Shown here piece after piece: positions 38,838 through 48,357 of a DNA stretch of 64,000 nucleotides. The notes under the pieces were generated by a model, which worked only from the letters and a program-made list of their open reading frames with translations, ran no database searches and had not been told where the DNA came from. Made by a program: the position numbers and the translations under genes. This stretch comes from Vibrio pomeroyi (GTDB lineage Bacteria; Pseudomonadota; Gammaproteobacteria; Enterobacterales; Vibrionaceae), in NCBI RefSeq assembly GCF_024347595.1, contig NZ_AP025507.1:1550001-1614000 (forward strand). Reading direction: 5' to 3'. How positions within the stretch are numbered: the stretch's first letter is position 1; each line of letters opens with the position of its first letter.

Positions 38838-40385
38838 TTACTTGTTATGGTTCTCTTGGAGTTTTTCCATAACCTGATCTAGGCTAAAGCTTGCTGCTTT
38901 TTGACGTGGTGGGTATTCAGCAAATGTTTCTAAAAATTTGCCAACATACGCTTGAGCAGGAACAAACATATAAGCATGGTCTAACAACCAGTCGTAGTAT
39001 GTGTTCGATGTAATATCTGCGTTTTCGTATGGGTCCATACGTAGGTTAAACAACTTAGGAAGACGTAACGTCACGAACGGTTCTGACCAAATCTGCATGG
39101 TACCCGTTGCACGCTGCTCCATGAACACCGCTTTCCATTGGTTGTAACGAAGCGCTGCTAAATCACCATCATCGGTAAAGTAGAAGACCTCATGACGACG
39201 CCCCTTCTCTTCTTCACCGGTTAGGTAAGGAAGGAAGTTATAACCATCTAGGTGAACCTTAAACGTTTTGTCACCCGCAGTATGACCTTTCAGCAGTTTC
39301 TCTTTGATTTGATCATCACCAGCGGCTGCAACGAAGGTTGGCATCCAGTCCATGTGGTGCATAATTTCGTTAGAAACGCTGCCCGGTTCAATCTTACCTG
39401 GCCAACGAACCATGGCTGGTACGCGGTATGCGCCTTCCCAGTTGGTGTTCTTCTCACCACGGAACGGTGTTGTACCCGCATCAGGCCATGAGTTCATGTG
39501 TGGGCCATTATCCGTTGAGTAGAAAACAATCGTGTTGTCTTTGATACCCAACTCGTCGACTTGTTTCAGTAGCTGTCCAACGTGGCGATCATGTTCAACC
39601 ATACCATCAGCGTAGTTACCAACGCCTGTCACACCTTTACTGTCCGCTTTGACGTGCGTTCTGAAGTGCATACGTGTTGCGTTCCACCAAACGAAGAATG
39701 GCTTGTCGGCTTTCACAGCGCGGTCCATGAAATCAAGTGCGGCATCGAGCGTTTCTTCATCGACCGTTTCCATACGCTTACGTGTTAATGGGCCCGTATC
39801 TTCAATCTTGCCGTCAGCAAATGATTTGATAACACCACGTGGGCCAAATTTCTTACGAAACTCTGGGTCGGTTGGGTAGTCTTCATTTTCTGGTTCTTCT
39901 TCAGCATTTAGGTGATAAAGGTTGCCAAAAAATTCGTCAAACCCGTGCGCTGTTGGAAGAAATTCATCTTTATCGCCAAGGTGGTTTTTACCAAACTGAC
40001 CTGTCATGTAACCCATAGGTTTAAGCAGTTCAGCAATGGTTGCATCTTCTGCTTGAAGGCCAATATCGGCACCCGGCAAGCCTACTTTACTTAAGCCTGT
40101 TCTCAGTACACTTTGACCTGTAATGAACGTAGAGCGACCTGCGGTACAAGATTGCTCTGCGTAGTAATCGGTAAACATCATGCCTTCTTTGGCGATGCTA
40201 TCAATGTTCGGAGTTTGATACCCCATTAAGCCAAAGGTGTACGCACTGACATTAGATTGACCAATGTCGTCACCCCAAATGACGAGAATATTCGGTTTTT
40301 CTCCCGCGAATGTGGTGGTTGAAGCCGCCATCATCGCAGTACCCAAAATCGCTAATCGACGTTTGACGCCATATTTCGCTGTCAT
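38838..40385 (-). CDS. sulfatase, Cys-type (formylglycine-dependent)
   Basis: 515 aa from the ATG at 40385, chosen because GAGG stands seven bases before it; the frame is open from 40412. Signal peptide ends near TTFAG, periplasmic. Type I sulfatase motifs: metal-binding IWGDDIGQSN, CXAXR core SCTAGRSTFITG (Cys becomes formylglycine), FGKNHLGDKD, STDNGPHMNSW. Paralogous over its whole length to the divergent 40732-42294 protein (LYHLNAEEEPE, FGPRGVIKS.ADGKIEDTGP in common). Its codons are ordinary, unlike that neighbour. Substrate unknown. Confidence 0.93.
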   Translation of the reverse strand: MTAKYGVKRRLAILGTAMMAASTTTFAGEKPNILVIWGDDIGQSNVSAYTFGLMGYQTPNIDSIAKEGMMFTDYYAEQSCTAGRSTFITGQSVLRTGLSKVGLPGADIGLQAEDATIAELLKPMGYMTGQFGKNHLGDKDEFLPTAHGFDEFFGNLYHLNAEEEPENEDYPTDPEFRKKFGPRGVIKSFADGKIEDTGPLTRKRMETVDEETLDAALDFMDRAVKADKPFFVWWNATRMHFRTHVKADSKGVTGVGNYADGMVEHDRHVGQLLKQVDELGIKDNTIVFYSTDNGPHMNSWPDAGTTPFRGEKNTNWEGAYRVPAMVRWPGKIEPGSVSNEIMHHMDWMPTFVAAAGDDQIKEKLLKGHTAGDKTFKVHLDGYNFLPYLTGEEEKGRRHEVFYFTDDGDLAALRYNQWKAVFMEQRATGTMQIWSEPFVTLRLPKLFNLRMDPYENADITSNTYYDWLLDHAYMFVPAQAYVGKFLETFAEYPPRQKAASFSLDQVMEKLQENHNK

Positions 40386-40731
40386 AGAAACCTCTTCGTT
40401 AGTTATTTGCATCCTGCCCTACAACGTATAGTCCATTTTTTGAACGATCGCGAGATTCGCTAAACTATTAATCTATTTGTCATTTTTCTTCACAGCGACG
40501 CGCACAACTAGACGATGGAAAATACGTATATAAACATGATAAGGATCACACATGACGTTAGAGGGTAAATCGAGCAAAATAGACCAAAACCCTAAAAATC
40601 AGAAGGTTATAATAACCCCATAACAATTAGTTATAACCACTATAAAAAGACACGACCGATTTTAGAGATTAATGTTTGCCCAACGATGTGTTGCTCTAAC
40701 GCATTAATCTTTAAAGTGAATCGGAGTCCTT
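40386..40731. other. 346-bp divergent promoter region of the two sulfatase genes
   Basis: AT-rich. Holds the operator cluster at 40605-40644, 88 bp from the plus-strand start. No ORF with an SD was seen. Confidence 0.6.
40605..40644. promoter_or_regulatory. operator cluster upstream of the plus-strand sulfatase
   Basis: Two adjacent palindromes: GGTTATAATAACC (40605-40617, 6-bp perfect arms) and ATAACAATTAGTTAT (40620-40634, one mismatch), the latter extended by ATAACC to 40638. The 29 bases 40616-40644 match the element at 36215-36243 at 26 positions. Confidence 0.6.
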
Positions 40732-42294
40732 ATGGGTACTAAAATTAATAAACTAGCATTAGGTGTTGGCTTATTAGCAGCTTCTTCAGCGGCAACAGCA
40801 GCAGAAAAACCAAACATTCTTGCTATCTGGGGTGATGACATTGGTGTATTCAACATCAGTGCATACAACAACGGTATGATGGGTTACGAAACGCCTAACA
40901 TCGACCGTATTGCTAACGAAGGCGCACTATTTACTGACCACTACGGTCAGCAATCGTGTACTGCTGGTCGTGCTGCATTCCTAACGGGTCAAGAACCTTT
41001 CCGTACAGGTCTACTAACTATCGGTATGCCAGGCTCTGATCACGGTATCCCAGATTGGGCTCCAACTATCGCTGACCTTCTTAAAGAACAGGGCTACATG
41101 ACTGCTCAGTTCGGTAAGAACCACATGGGTGACCAAGACAAACACCTTCCAACGAACCACGGCTTTGACCAGTTCTTCGGTAACCTATACCACCTGAATG
41201 CAGAAGAAGAGCCAGAGACATACTACTACCCTAAAGACCCTGAGTTCCGTAAGAACTTCGGCCCTCGTGGTGTAATCAAGTCTACTGCTGACGGTAAGAT
41301 TGAAGATACAGGCCCTATGACGCGTAAGCGTATGGAGCACGCGGATGAGGAGTTCCTAGAAGAATCTCTAGCATTCATGGAAAAAGCAGTGAAAGCTGAC
41401 AAACCATTCTTCATCTGGCACAACACCACACGTATGCACGTTTGGACTCGTCTACAAGAGAAGTACCAAGGCGCATCGGGTATCAGCATTTACGCTGACG
41501 GCATGTTAGAGCACGATGACCAAGTAGGTATCCTTCTAGACAAGCTTGATGAGCTTAAGATCGCAGACAACACAATCGTAATCTACTCTACCGATAACGG
41601 TGCAGAGACAGTATCTTGGCCTGATGGCGGTGCAACTTACTTCCACGGTGAGAAAGGTACAACTTACGAAGGTGGTATGCGTGTTCCTCAGCTAGTTCGC
41701 TGGCCTGGCACTATCGAACCGGGAACTAAGATCAACGACATCATGAGTCACCAAGACTGGATCCCGACTCTACTAGCAGCGGCTGGTGATGATAAAGTGG
41801 TTGAGAAGCTAGCTTCTGATAAAGGTGCAACTTACAACGGTAAAAACTGGCGTGTACACCTAGATGGTTACAACTTCCTACCTTTCTTCGAAGGTAAAGA
41901 AGAGAAAGGTCCTCGTGACAGCATGCTTTACTTCTCTGCTAACGCTGAGCTAAACGCAGTACGTTGGAATGACTTCAAGATTTCATTCGCTGTAATGGAC
42001 GGTAACATCACAGATGCGGTTCGTTTCCAAACAAACTGGCCTCAAGTTGTACACCTACGTGCTGACCCATTCGAAAAAGCACCACACGAATCTGGCATGT
42101 ACCTACGTTGGATGGCAGACAACATGTGGCTATTCGTACCAGTAGGCGGCAAAGTACAAGAGTTCATGAACACGCTACCTGACTACCCAATGCAGCAAAG
42201 TCAAGTGTTGAACCCAGGTAACTTCAACCAGAATGTTTACATGCTTCAAGGTAAACTTAAGCAACTAGAAGCGGCAGCAGCGCAAGCTAAATAA
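40732..42294 (+). CDS. sulfatase, Cys-type, codon usage of a highly expressed gene
   Basis: 520 aa, signal peptide ending near AATAAE, periplasmic. Sulfatase motifs: IWGDDIGVFN, CXAXR core SCTAGRAAFLTG, FGKNHMGDQD, STDNGAETVSW. Divergent paralogue of 38838-40385. The DNA is dominated by GGT, CGT, CTA, AAC, GAC, TTC, i.e. the codons Vibrio uses in abundant proteins; its neighbours are more mixed. GGAG lies 6-8 bases before the ATG. Matured presumably by the anSME at 18525-19856, which accepts Cys-type sites. Substrate unknown. Confidence 0.94.
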   Translation: MGTKINKLALGVGLLAASSAATAAEKPNILAIWGDDIGVFNISAYNNGMMGYETPNIDRIANEGALFTDHYGQQSCTAGRAAFLTGQEPFRTGLLTIGMPGSDHGIPDWAPTIADLLKEQGYMTAQFGKNHMGDQDKHLPTNHGFDQFFGNLYHLNAEEEPETYYYPKDPEFRKNFGPRGVIKSTADGKIEDTGPMTRKRMEHADEEFLEESLAFMEKAVKADKPFFIWHNTTRMHVWTRLQEKYQGASGISIYADGMLEHDDQVGILLDKLDELKIADNTIVIYSTDNGAETVSWPDGGATYFHGEKGTTYEGGMRVPQLVRWPGTIEPGTKINDIMSHQDWIPTLLAAAGDDKVVEKLASDKGATYNGKNWRVHLDGYNFLPFFEGKEEKGPRDSMLYFSANAELNAVRWNDFKISFAVMDGNITDAVRFQTNWPQVVHLRADPFEKAPHESGMYLRWMADNMWLFVPVGGKVQEFMNTLPDYPMQQSQVLNPGNFNQNVYMLQGKLKQLEAAAAQAK

Positions 42295-42661
42295 GCGACT
42301 CTAGACTAAACATGTAATACCGAAGCCGTGGTGACTGAATACAGTGACCGCGGCTTTTCTGTATCTGCTACCTATCTATTCCAGCTAAACTATTCACTAT
42401 CTAGCCTACTCTCTATCAAACCCAAACGACTGTATATTAATCCAAACGTCTATCTATTCATCCAAAACTCTTCAACACAAAGACCACCAGCCTCTTGCTA
42501 TGCCGACACCAACCTACGGGTATGCCGACGCCTCATCTTGCAACATCTAATTTATGAAACTAGATTTATAGTGATACACCTATCATTCACAAGGCAAATG
42601 AAGGTGAATTCAGACGGATTCTGAGTTGCCATTACTATCAAATTTAGATGGAACTAACGCT
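42295..42661. other. 367-bp intergenic region after the sulfatase
   Basis: Begins with the sulfatase terminator. The rest is AT-rich with short degenerate repeats (CCAAACG-type near 42420-42470). An open frame at 42328-42624 has no SD, begins inside the terminator and has atypical composition, so I do not call it. Confidence 0.5.
42323..42358 (+). terminator. terminator of the plus-strand sulfatase
   Basis: AAGCCG.GGT.ACTG aata CAGT.ACC.CGGCTTTT: a 14-bp stem with two mismatches, four-base loop and T-run, 30 bp after the stop. Confidence 0.85.
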
Positions 42662-43756
42662 ATGAAAACTTCTCATTTGGCTGGAATAAGCATAACTGTC
42701 ATTTGCGTTTCAATCGCCATACTGGTTTATGACGCATCCTCGTCAAACATGCATACCTCATTCGAGCACAAAGAAAGTCACTCACATCAAGGCAATCACG
42801 ACGACTCTCACGCTTCAGCGGATACTTCTCATTCTGATACACAAGACCCTAAACAGGCGGCATTTTCAGACCAACAAATTTTCCCCATTCCGAATTCAAC
42901 CGATATCGACAATGAATTGGCCAAAATAGGCTGGGCGTTGTTCAAAGACCCTAATTTGTCATCCAATCGAAGTGTCAGCTGCGAGAGTTGCCACAGCTTG
43001 CAAACCAACGGTGCAGAAGTGATTCCGGTATCGATTGGGGTAAATGGAGCGGGAATGCGTAATTCACTCACGGTTTTTAACGCTGTGTTTAACTATCGAT
43101 TCTTTTGGGATGGCCGAGTAAATAACCTTTCCGATCAAATTGATGGCCCAGTGCACAACGTCGACGAGATGGATTCCAACTGGCAACACATTACTGACTA
43201 TGTCTCGCGCTCAGAGGCTTATATCAACATGTTTGAAGACCAAGCGACACCCATTAACACAGCCACGATTAAGGCAGCACTCATCGAATTCATGCGCGGC
43301 TTAACTACGCCTCATTCCCTTTTTGACCAGTATTTGCGAGGCGACCACTCCGCACTTTCAGATGCAGCAAAACGAGGTTGGGAAACCTTTCAAGAAGAAG
43401 GCTGTATTCGTTGTCACCAAGGCACCAACATTGGGGGCGGCATGGTCATGCGATTTGGTTATTTCGGATTATCGAAAACAGGTTCAGAACGAAGTGAAGA
43501 CCAAGGACGCTTCATGTTTACTGCTCAGCCTCAAGACAAACACTTATTCCGTGTCGCGAGCTTAAGAAACGTCGCGATAACGGCTCCCTATTTCCACGAT
43601 GGTCAAACCGCCACGCTAGAAGAAGCGATTAAAATCATGGGTGAAAGCCAACTTGGAAAAACCTTTGAAGAACAGACCATCAGCGACATTAAAGTCTTCC
43701 TCGAAACCCTCACTGGTAACCGCCCTCAAATGTTAGTGGAGTTTGAAAATGAATAA
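42662..43756 (+). CDS. dihaem cytochrome-c-peroxidase family protein with His-rich linker
   Basis: 364 aa from the ATG at 42662; the frame is open 12 codons further but that part lacks an SD. N-terminal membrane anchor (ISITVICVSIAILVYD), then a His/Asp/Ser-rich linker (HTSFEHKESHSHQGNHDDSH) and two haem c sites, CESCH and CIRCH, in a CcpA/MauG-type frame (FWDGRVNNLSDQ, FRVASLRNVAITAPYFHDG). The family reduces peroxide or oxidises a bound partner. The His-rich stretch may bind metal. It overlaps the following hybrid kinase by 8 bp, so it is likely to act with that sensor. Confidence 0.88.
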   Translation: MKTSHLAGISITVICVSIAILVYDASSSNMHTSFEHKESHSHQGNHDDSHASADTSHSDTQDPKQAAFSDQQIFPIPNSTDIDNELAKIGWALFKDPNLSSNRSVSCESCHSLQTNGAEVIPVSIGVNGAGMRNSLTVFNAVFNYRFFWDGRVNNLSDQIDGPVHNVDEMDSNWQHITDYVSRSEAYINMFEDQATPINTATIKAALIEFMRGLTTPHSLFDQYLRGDHSALSDAAKRGWETFQEEGCIRCHQGTNIGGGMVMRFGYFGLSKTGSERSEDQGRFMFTAQPQDKHLFRVASLRNVAITAPYFHDGQTATLEEAIKIMGESQLGKTFEEQTISDIKVFLETLTGNRPQMLVEFENE

Positions 43757-46145
43757 AGTCAGGCTCATCTTTCTACTGTTTATCTCGCTGTTTATCGGCT
43801 TGATCAGTTTCATTATGTTGACCTACTCAGAGCATGAGAGGGTCACAGAATATGCGGAGTCGGTTCGCGAGCTTGGGCATGAAGTGCTAGAAATGCGTGA
43901 CCAAATAACCAATGCGGCTCTCGCTGGAATTTCTAACCCGTATAAAATGTCGGCAAACTTGGTCACGCTTGAAAAAGAGCTACAGGAACTCAGAAATAGC
44001 TATCAAGGCAAAAACATTCATTCTGCTTTCTTTCAGGACTTACAAACCACGCAGTTACTGGAACGTTTCCACAATGCTTCAATGTCGAATGTAGATACAT
44101 TAGACAACCTTGTTGGGTTAAGCGTTGCTCGCCAGTTCATTCTGCAATCCCTCACTCTACAGCTGACAGACTCAACAAATAGCCCAGAGAATACTGGAGC
44201 TAACTCCGCTTCAAACATCAACATTCAAAGTGAGCTTTTAGCAAGCGTGCTGTTTTCTGGTACCCAAATTCAGTATCAAGACACCAATTCAGATTTAACG
44301 AACTTGTCTAAAACATTTACTGAACTGAATCAACAACAAAGCCAGTTGTTGTCACAGATCCTTTCCGTGCATAGTATGGAGTACCTTGAACAGATCGAAC
44401 ATCAATTTACCGACGTTCAAGACCTGTTAAAGGGCATCATAGTTAAACTTATCATCACATTAGCACTCCTAACCGTCGCCTTCTCATTCGCCCTCTTTAT
44501 CCTGCGTGTTTTTGAGCTAAAACGAAACAACCTCTCCTATCAAGAGGCGGCAGACAAAGCGGAAAAAGCGAGTGAGGCTAAATCTCTATTCCTCGCGACA
44601 ATGAGCCACGAATTACGAACCCCGATGAATGGCGTGTTAGGTATCGCACAAATCATTAAGGAAGATTCTCAAAGCGCTGATACTCGCAAACAAGCGCAGA
44701 TCATCATAGATTCAGGTCAACACCTCGTCACCATATTGAATGACATTCTCGACTTCTCTAAGGTTGAACAAGGGAAAATGGAGCTCGAATACAGCCCGTT
44801 CTCGGTAACCGACGTAGTTACACACCTCGACAAAACGCTAACACCACTCGCGACGGACAAAGGCCTCACCTTTACCATCAAGGACAATATTCCAACCAAT
44901 ATTCAGTTGATTGGTGACCCTGCACGTACCCGTCAGATCCTATTTAACTTGGCAGGCAACGCGGTCAAATTTACGGAATCAGGCAAGGTAGAAGTTGAAT
45001 TCTTAATAGCGCCAACCACTCCACCAAGCGTGAACATTTTGGTCACCGATACTGGTATCGGCATCGCTGAAGACAAGGTCGACCATATATTTACGGCCTT
45101 TGAACAAGCCGAACTTTCCACGACACGTAAGTTTGGGGGTACTGGACTGGGATTATCGATTGTGAAGCAGTTAGTTGAGCTAATGGGCGGCACCATTTCA
45201 GTGTTCAGCCAACTGAATGTGGGCACACAATTCACTATCTCTTTGCCGTTAGAAATGCACGAACTTGAAGACAAAGTCGTCGACCAGACACCAACGAAAG
45301 TGAATGAAACGCTGGATGATTTTTCAGTATTACTGGTGGAAGACAACAAGATAAACGCAATGGTGATTAGGAAGTTCTGTGAATCTATCAACCTGACGGT
45401 AGAGAACGCCTACGATGGTTTACAGGCCTTAGATAAACTGGCTTCAAACCAATATGATTTGATCATAATGGATAACCACATGCCTAACATGAGCGGTATT
45501 GAAGCCATTCAAAAAATCCGAAACGAACTCAAACTCACTACTGTCATTTTTGCGTGTACTGCCGATGTATTCAAAGAAGCACACGATGAATTTATCGTCT
45601 CAGGGGCTGATTTCGTACTCACCAAACCATTGCAGAAAAACAGCTTACAAAACGCCATCAATGAGTTTCACCATCAGTTTGAGGTTAACCGACATAGATT
45701 GGCTAACGCACATGAGCTTTCAGACAAAGATGACAGCAACATCACCATGTTAACGCGTCACCCTAAGGTCAAACTACCACTCACCGAAGAAGAGATTTCG
45801 CGCAGCAAGTTACTCACAAACGATAAGTTAGAGATGGACGAGAAACTTGAATGCTTAACGTCACTGGTTGATGAGCTCGAAAATGAAATCGATGAGTTGA
45901 TTGAACTCTTTTCTAGCGCCAGAACAGATGATCTGTGCAGAACCCTGAAAGCAGTCAGAGCAATCGCTTCAAGGTTTGAAATGACAGAAGTGCTTGAGCT
46001 TGCGACTTCAGCCGAGCAGATCACTGAACATCACGTCATGCCAGAAGCGGAGTTGCTTCAACAGTTGATCAACCGCTTAATGGTCAATAGCCACCAAGCA
46101 ACCCGCTTAATCAATAAACTCAATCAGCAACGCAAAACCGGCTAA
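43749..46145 (+). CDS. hybrid histidine kinase with receiver and degenerate HPt
   Basis: About 798 aa from the ATG at 43749 (GGAG eight bases upstream; overlaps the peroxidase stop). TM1 ~8-26, periplasmic helical sensor domain to ~230, TM2 ~235-255, HisKA (H in FLATMSHELRTPMNG), HATPase (FNLAGNAVKF, DTGIGI, GGTGLGLSI), receiver (LLVEDNKINA, LIIMDNHMPNMSG, FACTADV, LTKPL), then a helical C-terminal domain shaped like HPt but with Arg in place of the phospho-His (CRTLKAVRAIASRF against AHSLKG). It probably senses the redox state signalled by the upstream cytochrome. Confidence 0.9.
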   Translation: MNKVRLIFLLFISLFIGLISFIMLTYSEHERVTEYAESVRELGHEVLEMRDQITNAALAGISNPYKMSANLVTLEKELQELRNSYQGKNIHSAFFQDLQTTQLLERFHNASMSNVDTLDNLVGLSVARQFILQSLTLQLTDSTNSPENTGANSASNINIQSELLASVLFSGTQIQYQDTNSDLTNLSKTFTELNQQQSQLLSQILSVHSMEYLEQIEHQFTDVQDLLKGIIVKLIITLALLTVAFSFALFILRVFELKRNNLSYQEAADKAEKASEAKSLFLATMSHELRTPMNGVLGIAQIIKEDSQSADTRKQAQIIIDSGQHLVTILNDILDFSKVEQGKMELEYSPFSVTDVVTHLDKTLTPLATDKGLTFTIKDNIPTNIQLIGDPARTRQILFNLAGNAVKFTESGKVEVEFLIAPTTPPSVNILVTDTGIGIAEDKVDHIFTAFEQAELSTTRKFGGTGLGLSIVKQLVELMGGTISVFSQLNVGTQFTISLPLEMHELEDKVVDQTPTKVNETLDDFSVLLVEDNKINAMVIRKFCESINLTVENAYDGLQALDKLASNQYDLIIMDNHMPNMSGIEAIQKIRNELKLTTVIFACTADVFKEAHDEFIVSGADFVLTKPLQKNSLQNAINEFHHQFEVNRHRLANAHELSDKDDSNITMLTRHPKVKLPLTEEEISRSKLLTNDKLEMDEKLECLTSLVDELENEIDELIELFSSARTDDLCRTLKAVRAIASRFEMTEVLELATSAEQITEHHVMPEAELLQQLINRLMVNSHQATRLINKLNQQRKTG

Positions 46146-46157
46146 GTGAGGTATCAG

Positions 46158-47456
46158 ATGAAATGGCAATGGAATTTACCCAATACTGGTCCACATCTGT
46201 TCTTAGCCCTTGGTGCGACCATCATTTTCTCGGTCGATTATCATGTCCCGTTAGGCATTGCGATGGCCGTGCCTTACGTTACGATTGTCTTGCTTGCATC
46301 GACAACACGAGAGCCGTTTTCAGCCATTATGTGGGCGATCGTCTGCACCATACTCACCCTACTCGGCTACTACTTATCCCAAACGGGCAGCGAAACTTGG
46401 TTTGTCGTGTTGAATCGCGTCATCACCATTTACGCCATCTGGGTGTCGGCGTTCATTCCTATTTATATCAATCTACAAGCGCCCGACTCATTGGAGGACG
46501 TCGATTCAGATGGTGTCCCAAGGGAGATGTTAAGTAAGTCATTAGAGGACTCCAAAGACGCCATTATTGTCACTGATGACCAAGGACGAATTAAATGGGT
46601 CAATCCCGCTTTTACACACAGTTCTGGGTTTACTCTCGAAGATGTACTTAAAAAGAATTTGACTGAGATTCAACAAGGCAAAGCGTCCGACATCGTTAAA
46701 ATCAGGCAGAAGTCAGAGGCTCTGAATCGACGAGATCGATTCGAATCTGAAATACTGCAATACCGTAAAGATGGCACGTCATATTGGGTCGCGGAGTCCA
46801 TTTCTCCAACTTTTGAAGAGATAACCTTGGTTGGTTTTGTCTCAGTTCAGCGAAATATCAAAGGACATACCAATAAACCCGACAACACCGCTCATAGCGT
46901 GACTCAAAACAAGCCAGAAAATCACACGGCAGAAACGTCTTTTAACAAGACCAGTGAGAACAAAAGCAAGACAAGCAAAACTAAAACAACAGTTTCTAAA
47001 GACTCAAGTAATGATACTGAGCCACCAGCAAACCTAACCGAAGGCGTCACAACATCAATATTGATCGCCGAAGATAACAACGTGAATAGCATCATCCTAA
47101 CTAAGCTTCTCAACCAGCTTGGTTATCAAGGCATAGACCACGCCGAAGATGGTTCAAAAGCAGTAAATATGGCATTGGATAAGCATTACGACATCATATT
47201 GATGGATCATCACATGCCGAAGATCACAGGCTTAGATGCGACCAATGTTCTACTACAAGAACACAAGCTACCCACCACGATCATTGCCTGTACCGCTGAT
47301 GTCTCGAAATTAGTGCAACAACAGTTTCAGGACTTGGGCGTTAAAGGCGTTATTCATAAACCTATTGATAAACATATGCTCGCAGAAATACTGGATGAAA
47401 ATACTCAACAGAGTTCGACGCCATCCAATAACTCAACAAATAAAGGCGTTGCCTGA
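46158..47456 (+). CDS. membrane PAS-receiver protein (no kinase domain)
   Basis: About 432 aa from the ATG at 46158 (GAGG seven bases upstream; a GTG start at 46146 would overlap it). Three or four TM segments (~12-105), a PAS domain (SKDAIIVTDDQGRIKWVNPAF ... WVNPAFTHSSGFTLEDV, ending VQRNIKG), a long Ser/Thr/Lys linker (~250-295), and a receiver (ILIAEDNNVNS, IILMDHHMPKITG, IACTADV, IHKPI). The receiver closely resembles that of the preceding kinase. No output or kinase domain, so it may act as a phosphate sink, intermediary or a sensor that modulates the kinase. Confidence 0.85.
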   Translation: MKWQWNLPNTGPHLFLALGATIIFSVDYHVPLGIAMAVPYVTIVLLASTTREPFSAIMWAIVCTILTLLGYYLSQTGSETWFVVLNRVITIYAIWVSAFIPIYINLQAPDSLEDVDSDGVPREMLSKSLEDSKDAIIVTDDQGRIKWVNPAFTHSSGFTLEDVLKKNLTEIQQGKASDIVKIRQKSEALNRRDRFESEILQYRKDGTSYWVAESISPTFEEITLVGFVSVQRNIKGHTNKPDNTAHSVTQNKPENHTAETSFNKTSENKSKTSKTKTTVSKDSSNDTEPPANLTEGVTTSILIAEDNNVNSIILTKLLNQLGYQGIDHAEDGSKAVNMALDKHYDIILMDHHMPKITGLDATNVLLQEHKLPTTIIACTADVSKLVQQQFQDLGVKGVIHKPIDKHMLAEILDENTQQSSTPSNNSTNKGVA

Positions 47457-47472
47457 AGAAAATTTGCTCTAT

Positions 47473-47533
47473 TTCACCGAAAAAAGCACAACTTCAACGT
47501 GCAAGATTTAGCCTTACGTTAAGTTTCGGTGAA
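47473..47533. repeat. inverted repeat pair between operon end and DUF2057 gene
   Basis: TTCACCGAAA (47473-47482) and TTTCGGTGAA (47524-47533), 10-bp perfect arms, with GCAC/GTGC arms inside the 41-bp spacer. It could be a terminator of the preceding operon or an operator for the next gene; no clean T-run. Confidence 0.4.
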
Positions 47534-47612
47534 TTTTGCCAAATCGAGACAAGGTAACTTGAAATACTTCGTTCTGCATGAGACTGTAAAAATATCTCAC
47601 TAAAATAACTGT

Positions 47613-48272
47613 ATGATTATGAAAACATTACAATCCATCGCGCTGCTTTCCACAATTATCGCAGCACCACACGTGTTAGCTGACGTGACAATTGAAGTTC
47701 CTTCTAGCGTAGATGTCTTAGCGGTTAACGAAGCTAAGCCAGATCTTGACGGTAGTCTTTTCTCTTCTCATAAAACGCTAACCGTTCCAGACGGTCAGAA
47801 CCAGATCGTATTCCGATATCAACTGGCTTTTGATAAAGGTAACGACCGCGAATTCGTTGATAGCGACGCGATCATTGCTACTTTTAACGCAGCTGACGCC
47901 GCACTGACGTTCGATATGCCGAAATACCGCAATACCGCTGAAGCGAAGAAAGGTTTTGAGAACCTTGATTGGAAATTGGTTGATGAAGACCAAAATGCAA
48001 TCAGCGTTAAGCAAGACAAGCTAGTGAAAGATGGTATGCAGATTGGTCGTAAATACCCTCAAGAAGCGAAAGAGTACAACAAGAAAGGTGGCATTGCAGC
48101 TCTAGCAATGGGTACAGCAGCAGGCGCTACAGCGGCAGTTGTTCAACCAGTAACGCTACCAGCAAAAATCGACGCTAACGCATCAAATACTGCAGAAGAA
48201 ATGCTTTATTTCTGGTACGAGAAAGCTGACGCTGAAACCAAGCAGAAATTCAAAGAATACGTGAACAAGTAG
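47613..48272 (+). CDS. DUF2057 (YccT-like) secreted protein
   Basis: 219 aa, signal peptide ending near APHVLAD. Opening VTIEVPSSVDVLAVNEAKPDLDGSLFSSHKTLTVPDGQNQIVFRY (pieces: VTIEVPSSVDVLAVNE, LTVPDGQNQIVFRY) is the YccT/DUF2057 pattern, with the usual C-terminal helical part (MLYFWYEKADAETKQKF). Ordinary family length. Two start ATGs are two codons apart (47613, 47619). Periplasmic; function unknown. Confidence 0.88.
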   Translation: MIMKTLQSIALLSTIIAAPHVLADVTIEVPSSVDVLAVNEAKPDLDGSLFSSHKTLTVPDGQNQIVFRYQLAFDKGNDREFVDSDAIIATFNAADAALTFDMPKYRNTAEAKKGFENLDWKLVDEDQNAISVKQDKLVKDGMQIGRKYPQEAKEYNKKGGIAALAMGTAAGATAAVVQPVTLPAKIDANASNTAEEMLYFWYEKADAETKQKFKEYVNK

Positions 48273-48296
48273 ATCGATTTATCGCTCGTTCAAACG

Positions 48297-48328
48297 AAAA
48301 AAGCTGGCACATTGTGGCCAGCTTTTTT
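48297..48328. terminator. terminator after the DUF2057 gene
   Basis: AAAAAAGCTGGC acattgtg GCCAGCTTTTTT, 12-bp perfect stem, eight-base loop, T6. Works for both directions, including the small gene at 48358. Confidence 0.9.
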
Positions 48329-48357
48329 GTATCTGTTTCAATGAATAAGTGTTCCCG

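Noticed and set aside
42328..42624. 98-aa open frame after the sulfatase
   Set aside because: Begins inside the terminator stem, no SD, odd composition, no recognisable features.
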